From NCBI RefSeq assembly GCF_040786275.1, contig NZ_JBFMVT010000002.1, positions 1,488,001-1,552,000 of the forward strand: a DNA stretch of 64,000 bases, read 5' to 3'. The DNA is from Buttiauxella gaviniae (GTDB lineage Bacteria > Pseudomonadota > Gammaproteobacteria > Enterobacterales > Enterobacteriaceae). Position 1 is the stretch's first letter. Every line of letters starts with the position of its first letter. The position numbers and the translations under genes are program-made. The notes beneath the pieces are model-generated. The model was not told where the DNA came from. It saw only the letters and a program-made list of their open reading frames with translations, and did not search any database. Of this stretch, positions 19,039 through 29,268 are shown one piece after another.

Positions 19039-20589
19039 TTACCTTACTAACGATGCAGGAATAGTATTGTTGCCCTCTGCTGTATTTTGAGCGGGAATAT
19101 TTTGCATAACCACAGGGCTTTGTTTCGATACCTGCATTAATTTTATCAAGGTTGATTTCCCCGCTACGCCATCGGCATAGAGGTGGTTTTGTTTCTGAAA
19201 AAGTTTTACTTTCTCCGTGACCACAGGCGTCCACTCTCCTTTTGTCGAGAGGGGCACATTAAGCACGCGACTTAATAGAGTATCTAGCCACATCACCGTT
19301 TCCTGCTCGCTTTTGGAATTGATTAAATTTGTCATACCAGGCGCAGGTTTCCACAGCAGCGTGTACTCCCCTTTCCACATGGTTTCAAACCAACTACGTT
19401 TTACAGTCCAGGTGGACTGATGAATCAAAAGATCCAACGTATTTTCGTTTGCACTGATCACCACCGCATACACAGACTGAGTTCCTGCCGTTAACCTGGC
19501 TATCCAAGGTAAGTCCTGCTGTTCCAGATTTTTTAATGATGACTTACCTGACACGCATTCCAGTTCAGCCCTTGAAGCCTGATCACACCATGCTTCTTCC
19601 ACGGAGACGTCATACCCCCAAACGTTAAAAAGTTTGATTAGCCCGTCTTGACTCGTAGTTTGTTGCGCAAAAATATCGGGTTCTTTTACAACCGCTTTAG
19701 CCGCAGGAAGTGGCTTAAGAAGCCAGGAAGGGATAGGTAGCGCTGGCTCTATTACACCGAATAAAGACCACCCCAACCCAGAGCCAAGCATTGCATAGAT
19801 CAATAACACCCCACTACAGCGCAGGCCTTTACGCCACCTACCCATCACCTCTGAGATGATTGTCTTTTCCTGTTGCTGACTAAGGGGGCCATTGCTTCCT
19901 TCACCAATGAGTTCTTTCACCCTATCAGCTACTCGCTGCATCCCTCTTAGATTACCGTTTGTCAGTTTGAGTATCCGCTCGGTAAACGCAATGCTAAATA
20001 CAGATAGTTTGTTTTCTTCAAAGGCGAGACATGAGGACATAAAGAGATGACATTCTTCAACAGTCGGAACCGGCATTTTGACGTGAGCTAGTTTAAGGCC
20101 AAGGAGATTCTTATCGCGTCTAAGTTCTTCATCTCCAACCAAAAGCAATGCAATTTCTGCCTCAGTACAGGATATAACCTGCATAAATTGAGCCACAAAG
20201 CTCACAAGACTTTTGCCCATTAAATGTGCGTTTTCGAGTACCAGTAAAACAGGACTCGCTGATTTCATACAGAGAGAAAGGGTCTCACCCCATTCAGATG
20301 AATGGTTAAAATGTCGAAATGGCAAAGTCTGTGTCCACTTATTGTTATTTGCTAAAGACAAACTTGCAGAACCCTTACCCCAACTTGCCACAATAAAAAT
20401 CGCTGCATTACCTGGATAATTCTCAATAAGTTGACGAACAAGCGTGGACTTCCCCCCTCCAGCAACACCGCTGATAAAAGCGATTCTTTCCCTAAAAAGC
20501 TTTTGAATTAAATAAGTAATGGTGTTTTTATTATCTAATTCAATCCTATATATATTTGTAGAAGTAATTTTTTTGGATTCCGATTCCAT
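19039..20589 (-). CDS. gspA: Type II secretion ATPase GspA (ExeA-like)
   Basis: AAA+-type inner-membrane ATPase thought to help insert the GspD secretin through peptidoglycan. Of 516 residues, the Walker A motif GVAGGGKST lies at 41-49. A Walker B-like LLVLENAH segment follows near 113. A single membrane helix lies around 258-280 (LLIYAMLGSGLGWSLFGV). The periplasmic part ends in a peptidoglycan-binding-like repeat (VKLFQKQNHLYADGVAGKST, about 460-480). It is divergent from gspC across an A+T-rich 186-base gap. By analogy with E. coli this region may be silenced by H-NS. Confidence 0.9.
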   Translation of the reverse strand: MESESKKITSTNIYRIELDNKNTITYLIQKLFRERIAFISGVAGGGKSTLVRQLIENYPGNAAIFIVASWGKGSASLSLANNNKWTQTLPFRHFNHSSEWGETLSLCMKSASPVLLVLENAHLMGKSLVSFVAQFMQVISCTEAEIALLLVGDEELRRDKNLLGLKLAHVKMPVPTVEECHLFMSSCLAFEENKLSVFSIAFTERILKLTNGNLRGMQRVADRVKELIGEGSNGPLSQQQEKTIISEVMGRWRKGLRCSGVLLIYAMLGSGLGWSLFGVIEPALPIPSWLLKPLPAAKAVVKEPDIFAQQTTSQDGLIKLFNVWGYDVSVEEAWCDQASRAELECVSGKSSLKNLEQQDLPWIARLTAGTQSVYAVVISANENTLDLLIHQSTWTVKRSWFETMWKGEYTLLWKPAPGMTNLINSKSEQETVMWLDTLLSRVLNVPLSTKGEWTPVVTEKVKLFQKQNHLYADGVAGKSTLIKLMQVSKQSPVVMQNIPAQNTAEGNNTIPASLVR

Positions 20590-20775
20590 AAGAAGTATAC
20601 CACAGACATTATTTGTTAAAAATTCCAGGTGAAGTTATTACTAGCTAAAATTGGGGTTTGGCAATTACCTTAACACCATTAAAAAACATTGAATAGATAA
20701 CATGAGAATTATATTATGCCATAGTCTATGTTCATGACAACGATTTCCAAATGTTAATAATGGGTAATATCTATC
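20590..20775. promoter_or_regulatory. A+T-rich divergent gspA/gspC control region
   Basis: This 186-base gap separates divergent gspA and gspC and must hold both promoters. It is clearly A+T-rich (for example TTAAAAAACATTGAATAGATAA), unlike the ribosomal genes nearby. This composition is favoured by H-NS. I cannot pick a single promoter with confidence. Confidence 0.5.
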
Positions 20776-21591
20776 GTGCCAGCAGGGCTGCTTTCTAATC
20801 TATACAAGTATAGAATTTATTTATTATACACATGGTTAATAGCTGCTTGCATTTTTATAGCAGGCATCAATTTCACAACCTACATCAATAATATTCACAC
20901 AATGAATGCAATACAGGAAATAATAAACAAAGCGAATAAAAAAAACTCGCCAATTGATAATCCCATATTCCCGCTTGCAGAAAAAATCACGGTACCTATT
21001 AAGGAAATAGAAAACACTCATTCACAAAACACCAATTTAAACATCACACTCAATGCTATTATCATGAGTAGTTCCACAGCAAAATCTCTGGCAACAATTA
21101 CCAGTCCTCAGGGGCAAAAAAACTACCATGAAAATGATAAACTTGATGGATTTAATTCAGCTATCATTCGTAAAATATCTTCGAACAGTGTAACAATTGA
21201 AAATGAAAACCATTTAGAAGAATTAGTGCTATTAGCAGAAACCAAAGAACATGTCATATTGCACGAAAAAATGGATTTTCCAGAAAAACAGGTAAAAAAA
21301 ACATTATCAGATTTTTTCGTGATCAATAGTATTTATGAAAATGGAGAGATCATTGGCCTACGCATCCGTCCCAAAAAGGATGGAGAACAATTAATAAAAT
21401 CAAAGTTACTACCGAGCGACATTGTTATAAAAATAAATAACACCTTGTTAAATAATGAGAATGCCGTTGCACTAGCTACCCAGGAGCTCGAAACTTCAGA
21501 CACAGCCCAGTTCACAGTGTCTCGGAACAATCAGGACATGCTGATTAAAATATCAGTACAAGAATTAATTGCTATGACGGATCAAAATTAA
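20776..21591 (+). CDS. gspC: Type II secretion inner-membrane protein GspC
   Basis: Bitopic inner-membrane protein that links the inner-membrane platform to the secretin and helps recognise substrates. The 271 residues begin at a GTG (PAGLLSNLYKYRIYLLY) with a weak ribosome site. One transmembrane helix lies at about 12-35. A periplasmic homology region follows. A C-terminal PDZ-like domain spans about 175-265 (GLRIRPKKDGEQLIKSKLLP, QELETSDTAQFTVSR). The gene is markedly A+T-rich with many Asn and Lys AAT/AAA codons, unlike the flanking core genes. It ends one base before gspD. Confidence 0.88.
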   Translation: MPAGLLSNLYKYRIYLLYTWLIAACIFIAGINFTTYINNIHTMNAIQEIINKANKKNSPIDNPIFPLAEKITVPIKEIENTHSQNTNLNITLNAIIMSSSTAKSLATITSPQGQKNYHENDKLDGFNSAIIRKISSNSVTIENENHLEELVLLAETKEHVILHEKMDFPEKQVKKTLSDFFVINSIYENGEIIGLRIRPKKDGEQLIKSKLLPSDIVIKINNTLLNNENAVALATQELETSDTAQFTVSRNNQDMLIKISVQELIAMTDQN

Positions 21592-21592
21592 A

Positions 21593-23584
21593 ATGAAATT
21601 TCCCGCCCTACGCCTGGCTTATACCCTGGCTACTGCATTATTCATTTATGGCCAATCGACTTCACCTGTATCAGCAGAGCAATATACGGCCAATTTCAAA
21701 GACGCGAACATCCGTGAGTTTGTTGATGCCGTGAGTCAAAACACCGGGAAAACAATTCTTATTGACCCTGCGGTAAATGGAACAATTTCTGTTCGCAGCT
21801 ACGATATTTTCAATGAAGATGAATACTATCAATTTTTCCTGAGCGTATTGGATTTATACGGTTTTTCAGTTGTTACCCTTGATAATGGATTAATAAAGGT
21901 AGTGCCATCCGCCTCGCTAAAAACATCACCAGGATCTATCAGAGACAATTCACGCCCGGGTATTGGCGATGAAATCGTCACCCGTGTGGTTACCCTTCAA
22001 AATGTTCCTGCCAGAGAACTTGCCCCTTTGTTACGCCAAATGGCCGATGGTGGCTCTGTGGGAAATGTAGTGAATTACGATCCCTCCAACGTCCTGATTA
22101 TTACCGGTAGAGCCTCACTGGTTAATCGATTGCTGGAAGTCGTCAAACGTGTTGATGTTATGGGTAGCCAGCAGCAACAAGTCATTCATCTGAAATATGC
22201 ATCTGCGGTGGATCTTGCGGATGTCATCAATGATTTGGTCCGCGAAGAATCGAAAGAGCAACCTGCTCAAATCTTACTACCTAAATTGGTTGCAGATAAA
22301 CGAACCAACTCACTCATTGTCAGTGGACCAGATAAAGTCCGCCAACGTGCAATAACGCTTATCGACAAATTGGACCGCGAACAACCTAACGAGGGGAATA
22401 CACGCGTTTTCTACCTAAAGTATGCAAAAGCAGAAAAACTGGTTGAAGCTTTAACCGGCATTTCGGAAAAACTTAAAGACGATAAGAAACCGACCCAACA
22501 AACCACCACACCCGAAAATGACTTGTCTATTACGGCTGATGAGCAAACCAACTCGCTGATCATCACGGCCGATCAGAACATCATGCAGCAGCTAGAAGAT
22601 GTCATTGGTAAATTAGATATACGTCGCGCTCAGGTACTCGTAGAAGCCATTATTGTCGAGGTCCAGGACGGCAACGGGATGAACCTTGGTGTGCAATGGG
22701 CAAATAGTCAGGTGGGCGGCCAACAGTTTACCTCGACCGGATTACCGATCTTTAACGCAGCCCAGGGCAGGAAGCAATATGAAAAAGAGGGTGGAATAAC
22801 CAGCAACAACCCAATTTACAGCGCGCTTGGCAGCTTCAATGGGCTTGCTGCTGGCTTTTTTGATGGCGACTGGAGTGTTCTACTCACTGCACTTTCCAGT
22901 AACAGTAAGAACGATATTCTCTCCACACCCAGCATTGTGACGCTGGATAACAAAGAGGCGTCGTTCAATGTCGGCCAGGATGTACCAGTGTTATCTGGTT
23001 CCCAAACAACGTCAGGGGATAACGTATTTAATACTGTGGATCGTAAGACCGTGGGTACCAAGCTGAAAGTAACCCCACAAATCAACGAAGGTGATGCGGT
23101 GCTAATGGAGATTGAGCAAGAAGTTTCCAGTGTAGATAACACATCCACCTCATCGACCCTTGGCCCAACCTTTAACACACGAACAATTCAGAATGCCGTG
23201 CTGGTAAAAAGCGGTGAAACTGTTGTTTTAGGTGGTTTAATTGACGACGCAACAAAAGAGCAGGTTTCCAAAGTGCCATTGCTGGGTGATATCCCCCTCA
23301 TTGGCCAACTGTTCCGCTACACCTCAACCGATAAAAATAAACGCAACCTAATGGTGTTTATTCGCCCAACCATTATCAGAAATGACGACGTCTATCGCTC
23401 GCTATCTAAAGATAAATACACTCGTTTCCAGTCTCTTCAGAAGGAGCGCATTGAGAAACACACCACTGGCGTTGTCGATGCCGAAAGTCGCCCGGTTTTG
23501 AACGATATTGATTTCAAGTCCCCATCCTCTGGCTCAACAGCACCGGTTAAAACTTCCGGGCCGCGTAACCCATTTAGTGGCTGA
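21593..23584 (+). CDS. gspD: Type II secretion secretin GspD
   Basis: Outer-membrane secretin: a ring of about 15 copies forms the gated exit channel. The 663 residues start with a signal peptide ending near VSAEQYT. Then come the periplasmic N0 domain (FKDANIREFVDAVSQNTGKT), three N1-N3 repeats (such as LKYASAVDLADVINDLV and LKYAKAEKLVEALTG), and the C-terminal secretin barrel with VPLLGDIPLIGQLF near 560. No GspS pilotin gene is seen nearby, so targeting to the outer membrane may use a distant pilotin or none. Confidence 0.97.
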   Translation: MKFPALRLAYTLATALFIYGQSTSPVSAEQYTANFKDANIREFVDAVSQNTGKTILIDPAVNGTISVRSYDIFNEDEYYQFFLSVLDLYGFSVVTLDNGLIKVVPSASLKTSPGSIRDNSRPGIGDEIVTRVVTLQNVPARELAPLLRQMADGGSVGNVVNYDPSNVLIITGRASLVNRLLEVVKRVDVMGSQQQQVIHLKYASAVDLADVINDLVREESKEQPAQILLPKLVADKRTNSLIVSGPDKVRQRAITLIDKLDREQPNEGNTRVFYLKYAKAEKLVEALTGISEKLKDDKKPTQQTTTPENDLSITADEQTNSLIITADQNIMQQLEDVIGKLDIRRAQVLVEAIIVEVQDGNGMNLGVQWANSQVGGQQFTSTGLPIFNAAQGRKQYEKEGGITSNNPIYSALGSFNGLAAGFFDGDWSVLLTALSSNSKNDILSTPSIVTLDNKEASFNVGQDVPVLSGSQTTSGDNVFNTVDRKTVGTKLKVTPQINEGDAVLMEIEQEVSSVDNTSTSSTLGPTFNTRTIQNAVLVKSGETVVLGGLIDDATKEQVSKVPLLGDIPLIGQLFRYTSTDKNKRNLMVFIRPTIIRNDDVYRSLSKDKYTRFQSLQKERIEKHTTGVVDAESRPVLNDIDFKSPSSGSTAPVKTSGPRNPFSG

Positions 23585-23599
23585 ATAAAGGATCAGAAC

Positions 23600-25108
23600 A
23601 TGCGACCGGAAGTCGAATCAGCCAGGAGCGAAAACGCACTGTTTTCCTATATAACAGCACGCAAACATGGCGTTACCGTTGAAAATGGAGAGTTATTCTA
23701 TCTACGAGGTACACCACTCGACATCCTGCTTGAAGCAAGAACATTAGCGCAGCAATGTCATCGCTTTACGGCGCTGGATACTGAAGCATTCGAGGCAAAA
23801 ATCGAACAACTGTTCCATCAAAGCTCAGGGGAGTCGCAACAAATTGCCCAGGATATCGATCAGGATATTGACTTGATGTCCCTGACGGAGGAGATCCCTG
23901 ACAACGAAGACCTGCTTTCTGACGATAATAACGCCCCGGTAATCCGGCTTATCAACGCCATCCTGAGCGAAGCGGTGAAAGAAGGCGCATCGGATATTCA
24001 CGTCGAAACCTTCGAAAAGACCCTGTCAATCCGCTTCAGGATTGACGGCGTTCTACGCTCGATTTTACAGCCCAGTAAAAAACTGGCCCCGCTACTACTC
24101 TCCCGTATAAAAGTAATGGCAAAGCTGGATATAGCGGAAAAACGGCTCCCACAAGATGGTCGAATAACGCTACGTCTTGGGCGGCGTAACATTGACGTGC
24201 GTGTCTCAACGCTCCCCTCTCAATATGGAGAGCGCGCTGTTTTACGTTTGCTGGATAAAAGTAATTTGCGCCTGTCTTTAAATAGCCTCGGGCTGTCGGC
24301 TCATGATGAGCAAAATCTGGCACAACTAATCAACCAGCCACACGGCATTCTTCTTGTTACCGGGCCGACGGGTTCAGGGAAAAGTACCACTTTATATGCC
24401 CTTCTTTCCGCGCTTAATAGCCCGGAACGCAACATTCTAACCGTTGAAGATCCTATTGAGTACGAACTCGAAGGTGTAGGGCAAACGCAGGTGAACAGTC
24501 GGGTGGACATGTCTTTCGCCCGAGGATTAAGAGCGATTTTGCGCCAGGATCCTGACATCGTTATGGTGGGGGAAATTCGAGATAATGAAACGGCACAAAT
24601 TGCCGTACAGGCCTCATTAACCGGCCATCTGGTGCTTTCAACTTTACACACTAATAGCGCCAGTGGAGCGGTGACGCGTCTGCGAGATATGGGCGTTGAA
24701 CCCTTCCTGCTCTCGTCTTCGCTAATAGGTGTTATCGCTCAGCGCCTTGTTCGCAGGCTCTGCCCGGAATGCCGTATGCAAAAAACGATTGCAGACCATC
24801 AACTTTCTGCATTCCAGAACAGAATCCCACAGCCAAAGCTAATCTGGTCAGCTCAGGGCTGCCCGACCTGTCGTCACACCGGTTACCAGGGGCGAATGGG
24901 CATTCATGAAATTATGGTTGTGACACCGGAAATCAGAGCTGCCATTCATAACAACACCGACGAACAAAGTATCGAAACGCTTCTGCGCCAGCAATGTCAT
25001 AGCCTGCTCGATAATGGCCTCGATAAAGTCATTGCGGGTGAAACCAGCCTGGAAGAGGTCATGCGCGTGACTGCGCAGCGCCAGCAGCAAGAGATACAAA
25101 GCGAATGA
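23600..25108 (+). CDS. gspE: Type II secretion ATPase GspE
   Basis: Cytoplasmic hexameric ATPase that powers pseudopilus assembly, held at the membrane by GspL. Of 502 residues, the Walker A motif GPTGSGKST lies near 254 and the Walker B region with Asp box [14 protein letters not shown] near 317. The His box STLHTNSA is present. Two CxxC pairs (CPEC near 388, CPTC near 421) form the zinc-binding module. The catalytic motifs look intact. It overlaps gspF by 4 bases. Confidence 0.97.
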   Translation: MRPEVESARSENALFSYITARKHGVTVENGELFYLRGTPLDILLEARTLAQQCHRFTALDTEAFEAKIEQLFHQSSGESQQIAQDIDQDIDLMSLTEEIPDNEDLLSDDNNAPVIRLINAILSEAVKEGASDIHVETFEKTLSIRFRIDGVLRSILQPSKKLAPLLLSRIKVMAKLDIAEKRLPQDGRITLRLGRRNIDVRVSTLPSQYGERAVLRLLDKSNLRLSLNSLGLSAHDEQNLAQLINQPHGILLVTGPTGSGKSTTLYALLSALNSPERNILTVEDPIEYELEGVGQTQVNSRVDMSFARGLRAILRQDPDIVMVGEIRDNETAQIAVQASLTGHLVLSTLHTNSASGAVTRLRDMGVEPFLLSSSLIGVIAQRLVRRLCPECRMQKTIADHQLSAFQNRIPQPKLIWSAQGCPTCRHTGYQGRMGIHEIMVVTPEIRAAIHNNTDEQSIETLLRQQCHSLLDNGLDKVIAGETSLEEVMRVTAQRQQQEIQSE

Positions 25109-26316
25109 GATTCTCATGGCAAGCACAGGATGCTGAAGGAAAAACCAGCAAAGGAATGCTGGAGGCAGAGAATGCACGTGAAGTTCGTCAGTGGCTACGA
25201 TCGCAAGGACTGTTTCCTCAGTCAATTAACGAAAAGAAGTCATTGTCTTACGGTAATCCTCTGGTGACTAAACGGCGCGTCAAAATAAGCGGCGGCGAAC
25301 TAGCCTTATTTACGAGGCAGCTCGCCACGCTCACCAGTGCAGCCCTGCCACTGGAAGAGTCCCTTGCGGTGATCGCCCGGCAAAACAGTAATGCCAGGTT
25401 CGCAACCATCATTCGCGACATTCGTGAACGTGTAACCGAAGGACATTCTCTTTCGCATGCCTTGATGGGTTACTCAAAAATCTTCGATACGATTTACTGC
25501 ACACTCGTCAAGGCCGGTGAACAAAGTGGTCTGCTCGGTACCGTGCTCGAAAAGCTCGCTGACTACAACGAAATCCGCCAGCAAATGCGCAGCAAGCTGA
25601 CACAAGCATTGATCTATCCCGTCATGCTTTCGTCCGTTGCGATTATCGTCGTGACCATTCTCTTGACCACCGTCGTGCCTAAAGTTGTTGAGCAATTTAT
25701 CCATATGAAACAACAACTCCCACTTTCAACACGCACGCTTCTGGCTATCAGCGATGCTTTGCGGAATCAGGGGCCATGGGCCCTGGCATTGGTTGCACTA
25801 CTTTCAACCGCCTATGTTTTCTGGCTGAAAAAACCCTCAAACCGCCACCTGATACATAAAAAGTTAATGAGCGTATTTCCGGGACATATCCTGATTTGCA
25901 CGATTAATAGTGCGCGATACGTGCGAACGCTGAGCATCCTGCAATCCAGCGGTGTTCCACTCCTGGACAGCATGACCATTGCAGCAGAAGGGATTACCAA
26001 CCTCGAAATACGTCAGCGTTTATTTGACGCGGCGGACAGGGTGCGCCAGGGCAGCGGTTTTCACGCCTCGCTTGAAAGAGCAAACCTCTTCCCGCCGATG
26101 ATGCTTTACATGATCGCATCAGGGGAAAAAAGCGGCCAGCTCAGCGCACTGATGGAACGAGCCGCAGACAACCAGGACAAGCTTCTGCAAAACCGCATCG
26201 CAATAGCCCTGGCGCTGTTCGAACCGGCGCTCATTATTACCATGGCCTGTGTCGTGCTGTTCATCGTCGTCTCAGTCCTGCAACCCATTCTTCAACTCAA
26301 TACTCTTGTTAGTTAA
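25105..26316 (+). CDS. gspF: Type II secretion platform protein GspF
   Basis: Polytopic inner-membrane protein at the core of the assembly platform. The 403 residues hold two GspF repeats ([20 protein letters not shown] and [19 protein letters not shown]). Three membrane segments are visible, at about 170-195, 220-240 and the C-terminus ([19 protein letters not shown]). The start codon overlaps the gspE stop as ATGA. Confidence 0.96.
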   Translation: MRFSWQAQDAEGKTSKGMLEAENAREVRQWLRSQGLFPQSINEKKSLSYGNPLVTKRRVKISGGELALFTRQLATLTSAALPLEESLAVIARQNSNARFATIIRDIRERVTEGHSLSHALMGYSKIFDTIYCTLVKAGEQSGLLGTVLEKLADYNEIRQQMRSKLTQALIYPVMLSSVAIIVVTILLTTVVPKVVEQFIHMKQQLPLSTRTLLAISDALRNQGPWALALVALLSTAYVFWLKKPSNRHLIHKKLMSVFPGHILICTINSARYVRTLSILQSSGVPLLDSMTIAAEGITNLEIRQRLFDAADRVRQGSGFHASLERANLFPPMMLYMIASGEKSGQLSALMERAADNQDKLLQNRIAIALALFEPALIITMACVVLFIVVSVLQPILQLNTLVS

Positions 26317-26327
26317 GGACAACACAA

Positions 26328-26771
26328 ATGCAAAATCCTCGTACCCACGCCCAACGCGGTTTCACTCTGTTAGAACTGATGGTGGTCATTGTCATTTTAG
26401 GCGTGCTGGCAAGTCTCGTGGTACCCAATCTGATGGGTAACAAAGAACGCGCTGATAAGCAAAAAGCCGTCAGCGATATTGTGGCATTAGAGAACGCTCT
26501 GGATATGTACAAACTTGACAACCATCGCTACCCAACCACTTCGCAGGGTCTGGACGCACTGGTGACCAAGCCCACCACCAACCCATTACCGGCAAACTAT
26601 AACAACGAAGGTTACATCAAGCGTTTGCCAACCGATCCATGGGGAAATGCCTATTTGCTGGTAAGCCCTGGTGAGCATGGGCAAATTGACGTGCTTTCTT
26701 CCGGCCCGGATGGTGAAGCGGGTACCGAGGACGATCTCAATAACTGGCAGTTGGATAAAACCAAAAAATAG
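26328..26771 (+). CDS. gspG: Major pseudopilin GspG
   Basis: Main subunit of the periplasmic pseudopilus. Of 147 residues, the prepilin cleavage site is QRG/FTLLELMVV, with cleavage after Gly11 and the conserved Glu at +5. The hydrophobic helix follows. The C-terminal region has the calcium-binding loop of GspG proteins (LLSSGPDGEAGTEDD-like region near the end). It begins 11 bases after gspF. Confidence 0.97.
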   Translation: MQNPRTHAQRGFTLLELMVVIVILGVLASLVVPNLMGNKERADKQKAVSDIVALENALDMYKLDNHRYPTTSQGLDALVTKPTTNPLPANYNNEGYIKRLPTDPWGNAYLLVSPGEHGQIDVLSSGPDGEAGTEDDLNNWQLDKTKK

Positions 26772-26775
26772 CCCT

Positions 26776-27282
26776 ATGAAAGCGGTCAAGGGATTCACGT
26801 TACTGGAAGTGATGCTGGTACTGGTTATTCTGGCGGCCACGGCCAGCCTCGTCATGATGTCATCCGGTTTCAGCCAGGGAGAACAGCGCTCGGCTGCAAA
26901 TACAGCAGAGCGATTTAATACCCAACTGGAATACGCCTGGGACTGGACAACTTATCAGGGAAAACCTGTAGGTATCTTAATGACGGAACAGGGTTGGCAG
27001 GTGTTAACCATGGAAACGAACGGCAAAGGTAAAATCCATTGGGAGCCATTAGCTAACGCCAGAAAACAGATATTAAATGGGGAGTGGCATGATTCATGGC
27101 TCGTTACTTTGCAACCCCAGGGCGTTGCTGGCAACTCATCTCCGCAAATAATCCTTTTGCCCGATGGGGAGATAACACCTTTTACTCTCAAGATTGTCGA
27201 ACGTGAAGAGCGCACCCCGCTGGTTACCATCCAGTCCAGCGGTGTATTGCCGCTGGCTATCAGCAATGGAGAAGCCCCCTGA
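26776..27282 (+). CDS. gspH: Minor pseudopilin GspH
   Basis: Minor pseudopilin near the pilus tip. I chose the ATG at 26776 because it gives a short leader (MKAVKG/FTLLEVMLV) with the peptidase site after Gly6 and Glu at +5. Earlier in-frame starts lie inside gspG. The 168 residues end with the GspH-typical motif LLPDGEITPFTL. It begins 4 bases after gspG and its stop overlaps the gspI start. Confidence 0.93.
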   Translation: MKAVKGFTLLEVMLVLVILAATASLVMMSSGFSQGEQRSAANTAERFNTQLEYAWDWTTYQGKPVGILMTEQGWQVLTMETNGKGKIHWEPLANARKQILNGEWHDSWLVTLQPQGVAGNSSPQIILLPDGEITPFTLKIVEREERTPLVTIQSSGVLPLAISNGEAP

Positions 27283-27662
27283 TGGCCACCAAACAATCCG
27301 GAATGACGCTTCTTGAAGTTCTGCTGGCACTGAGTATTTTTGCCGCCGCCTCAATGGCACTGATGTCGGCAATCGGCGGCCAGACTAATGCGACAATGCG
27401 TATTTCAGAACGCGCTCTCGCAGGCTGGATTGCAGATAACTACCTTAGCGAACAGGAATTATTATCTCTTCCTGTCAGCGCTGAAAACGATAAACAGCAA
27501 GGAGCTGTGGAAATGGCAAGCCAGTCATGGAATTGGGCAAGCGCCGTTTCACTTGATGAGAGAACAGGGATGCATCAGCAGACCATTCAGGTTTTTCAGA
27601 GTAATGGACAATTCTACACTCTGAGCCGCTATAGCCCCGTCGTTGTCTCGAGCAATAAATGA
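27282..27662 (+). CDS. gspI: Minor pseudopilin GspI
   Basis: Minor pseudopilin, part of the I-J-K tip complex. Of 126 residues, the leader KQSG/MTLLEVLLALSIF has cleavage after Gly7 and Glu at +5. A NYLSEQEL-type GspI region follows. It overlaps gspH by one base and gspJ by four. Confidence 0.94.
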   Translation: MATKQSGMTLLEVLLALSIFAAASMALMSAIGGQTNATMRISERALAGWIADNYLSEQELLSLPVSAENDKQQGAVEMASQSWNWASAVSLDERTGMHQQTIQVFQSNGQFYTLSRYSPVVVSSNK

Positions 27663-28267
27663 AAAAATCAGCACAGAGCGGGTTTACTCTGCTGGAAGTG
27701 ATAGTCGCTCTGATAATCTTTTCTTTACTCAGCTTTGCGGCATGGCAGTTACTCTCCGTTGCGCTCAAAAGTAATACGCAGAATAAAGCGTATACGCAAC
27801 GATTCAGCCGCTTACAACGTGCTGTCAGCATCTTTAGTAATGATGCTATTCAAGCAATCCCCCGACGCTCAAGAAGTACTGGGCAGGCACTGTTCGCGGC
27901 TGAAAACAGCTTAATATTCACCACGCAAAACTGGAGTAATACTTTCAACGGCTGTTGTACCCCGGATATCCAGACGGTGCACTGGTATCTGCAGGACGGC
28001 ACGCTCTACCGCGCAGTGCGCACCAGCCCTGACACAGATGAAGAACCGAACCAGGTCGCCCTGCTGAACAACGTCAGCGCCTTTTCTCTCCGTACATTTT
28101 CTGGCGGAGTCTGGAGTGAAGCCATCACCAGCAGCAATCTACCTGATGCCATAGAGTTGTCATTAACGCTGACTGACTACGGAACAGTGCGCCGCGTTTA
28201 TCTATTTCCAGCCCCCTGGCCGGTCTTTGACAACAGTAAACCTCAAACCGAGGCGAGCAAATCATGA
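27659..28267 (+). CDS. gspJ: Minor pseudopilin GspJ
   Basis: Minor pseudopilin of the tip complex, 202 residues. The leader AQSG/FTLLEVIVALIIF has cleavage after Gly8 and Glu at +5. The NDAIQAIPRRSR region is typical of GspJ. Four-base overlaps join it to gspI and gspK. Confidence 0.94.
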   Translation: MKKSAQSGFTLLEVIVALIIFSLLSFAAWQLLSVALKSNTQNKAYTQRFSRLQRAVSIFSNDAIQAIPRRSRSTGQALFAAENSLIFTTQNWSNTFNGCCTPDIQTVHWYLQDGTLYRAVRTSPDTDEEPNQVALLNNVSAFSLRTFSGGVWSEAITSSNLPDAIELSLTLTDYGTVRRVYLFPAPWPVFDNSKPQTEASKS

Positions 28268-29268
28268 CGGCAAAACAAAAAGGCATGGCGCTGCTAATTG
28301 TATTGATGATTCTGGCCATCATGGCAGCACTCGCTGCTGAAATGACACTGCGTTTTCAAACGGACATGCAGCGCAGCGAGTTGCAGACGGTACGGCTGGA
28401 GCAACAGTGGGCTTTGCGCGCAGCCGAAGAGAGCGCCGCCGCGATCCTGAAACAAGATCTCGCTGATAACCCTCATATGACGTCCGACGAGCAATACTGG
28501 GCTCAGCCACAAATGCTGAACTTTGATACAGGTGTTACGGTAAATGCGCAGCTCAGGGACGATCAGACTTGTTATAACCTCAATGCGTTAGCGGATGTTC
28601 CTCAAGAACCTCAAACACCCACCCCCTACAACGTTAAAGTGTTTGAAGAGCTACTCAAATCGGAAGGTGTTAATAATGCACAAGCCGCTGCATTAATTGA
28701 CGCCATCGCCGACTTTATTGACGAAGATAATCATTCGCGGCGCTTCGGCGCTGAGGACGAATACTACCGCAATGCCAAAACCGCTCATCGCACTGCGGGG
28801 CAACCGCTGTTTTCAATTTCAGAGTTGAAGCAAATTAAGGGCATGACACCCGAACTTTATCGCCAACTCGCACCTGTACTGTGTGTATTACCCGGTAAAG
28901 AGATCCAAATTAACCCCAATAATCTGACAGAGGTTCAGGCCCCGTTGCTGGCCGCATTATTTATCGATCAGCTCAGTGTCGAGAATGCCAAAGAGCTTAT
29001 CTCGGAGCGCCCAAAGGGTGGTTGGCGCGCTCCCGCACATCTTTTCCAACAGATGGAAAAACAGTTCCCGACAGCCGGAAAAGAATATGCCGAAGTCAAA
29101 ACACTATTGGTAATGCATAGCAAATTCTTCTCTCTCAATAGCACTGCAATCGTCGGGGACTACTCACAATCAATGCAAAGCCGTTTTTATTACGATCGGG
29201 AAACGTCGAAATTGAGCCTCTTTTCACGTCGTTTTTTTATTATGGATGAATCAGGAAGGATGCCATAA
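28264..29268 (+). CDS. gspK: Minor pseudopilin GspK
   Basis: Largest minor pseudopilin, capping the pseudopilus tip. Of 334 residues, the leader is KQKG/MALLIVLMILAIMA. It lacks the Glu at +5, a normal trait of GspK because it starts the filament. The helix-hairpin-helix-like stretch ISELKQIKGMTPELYRQLAP and the cysteines in DDQTCYNLNAL fit the family. It ends immediately before the gspL start. Confidence 0.94.
   Translation: MTAKQKGMALLIVLMILAIMAALAAEMTLRFQTDMQRSELQTVRLEQQWALRAAEESAAAILKQDLADNPHMTSDEQYWAQPQMLNFDTGVTVNAQLRDDQTCYNLNALADVPQEPQTPTPYNVKVFEELLKSEGVNNAQAAALIDAIADFIDEDNHSRRFGAEDEYYRNAKTAHRTAGQPLFSISELKQIKGMTPELYRQLAPVLCVLPGKEIQINPNNLTEVQAPLLAALFIDQLSVENAKELISERPKGGWRAPAHLFQQMEKQFPTAGKEYAEVKTLLVMHSKFFSLNSTAIVGDYSQSMQSRFYYDRETSKLSLFSRRFFIMDESGRMP

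Noticed and set aside
28264-28320. GspK as a defective pseudopilin lacking Glu at +5
   Set aside because: Loss of this Glu is normal in GspK, which caps the pseudopilus tip.
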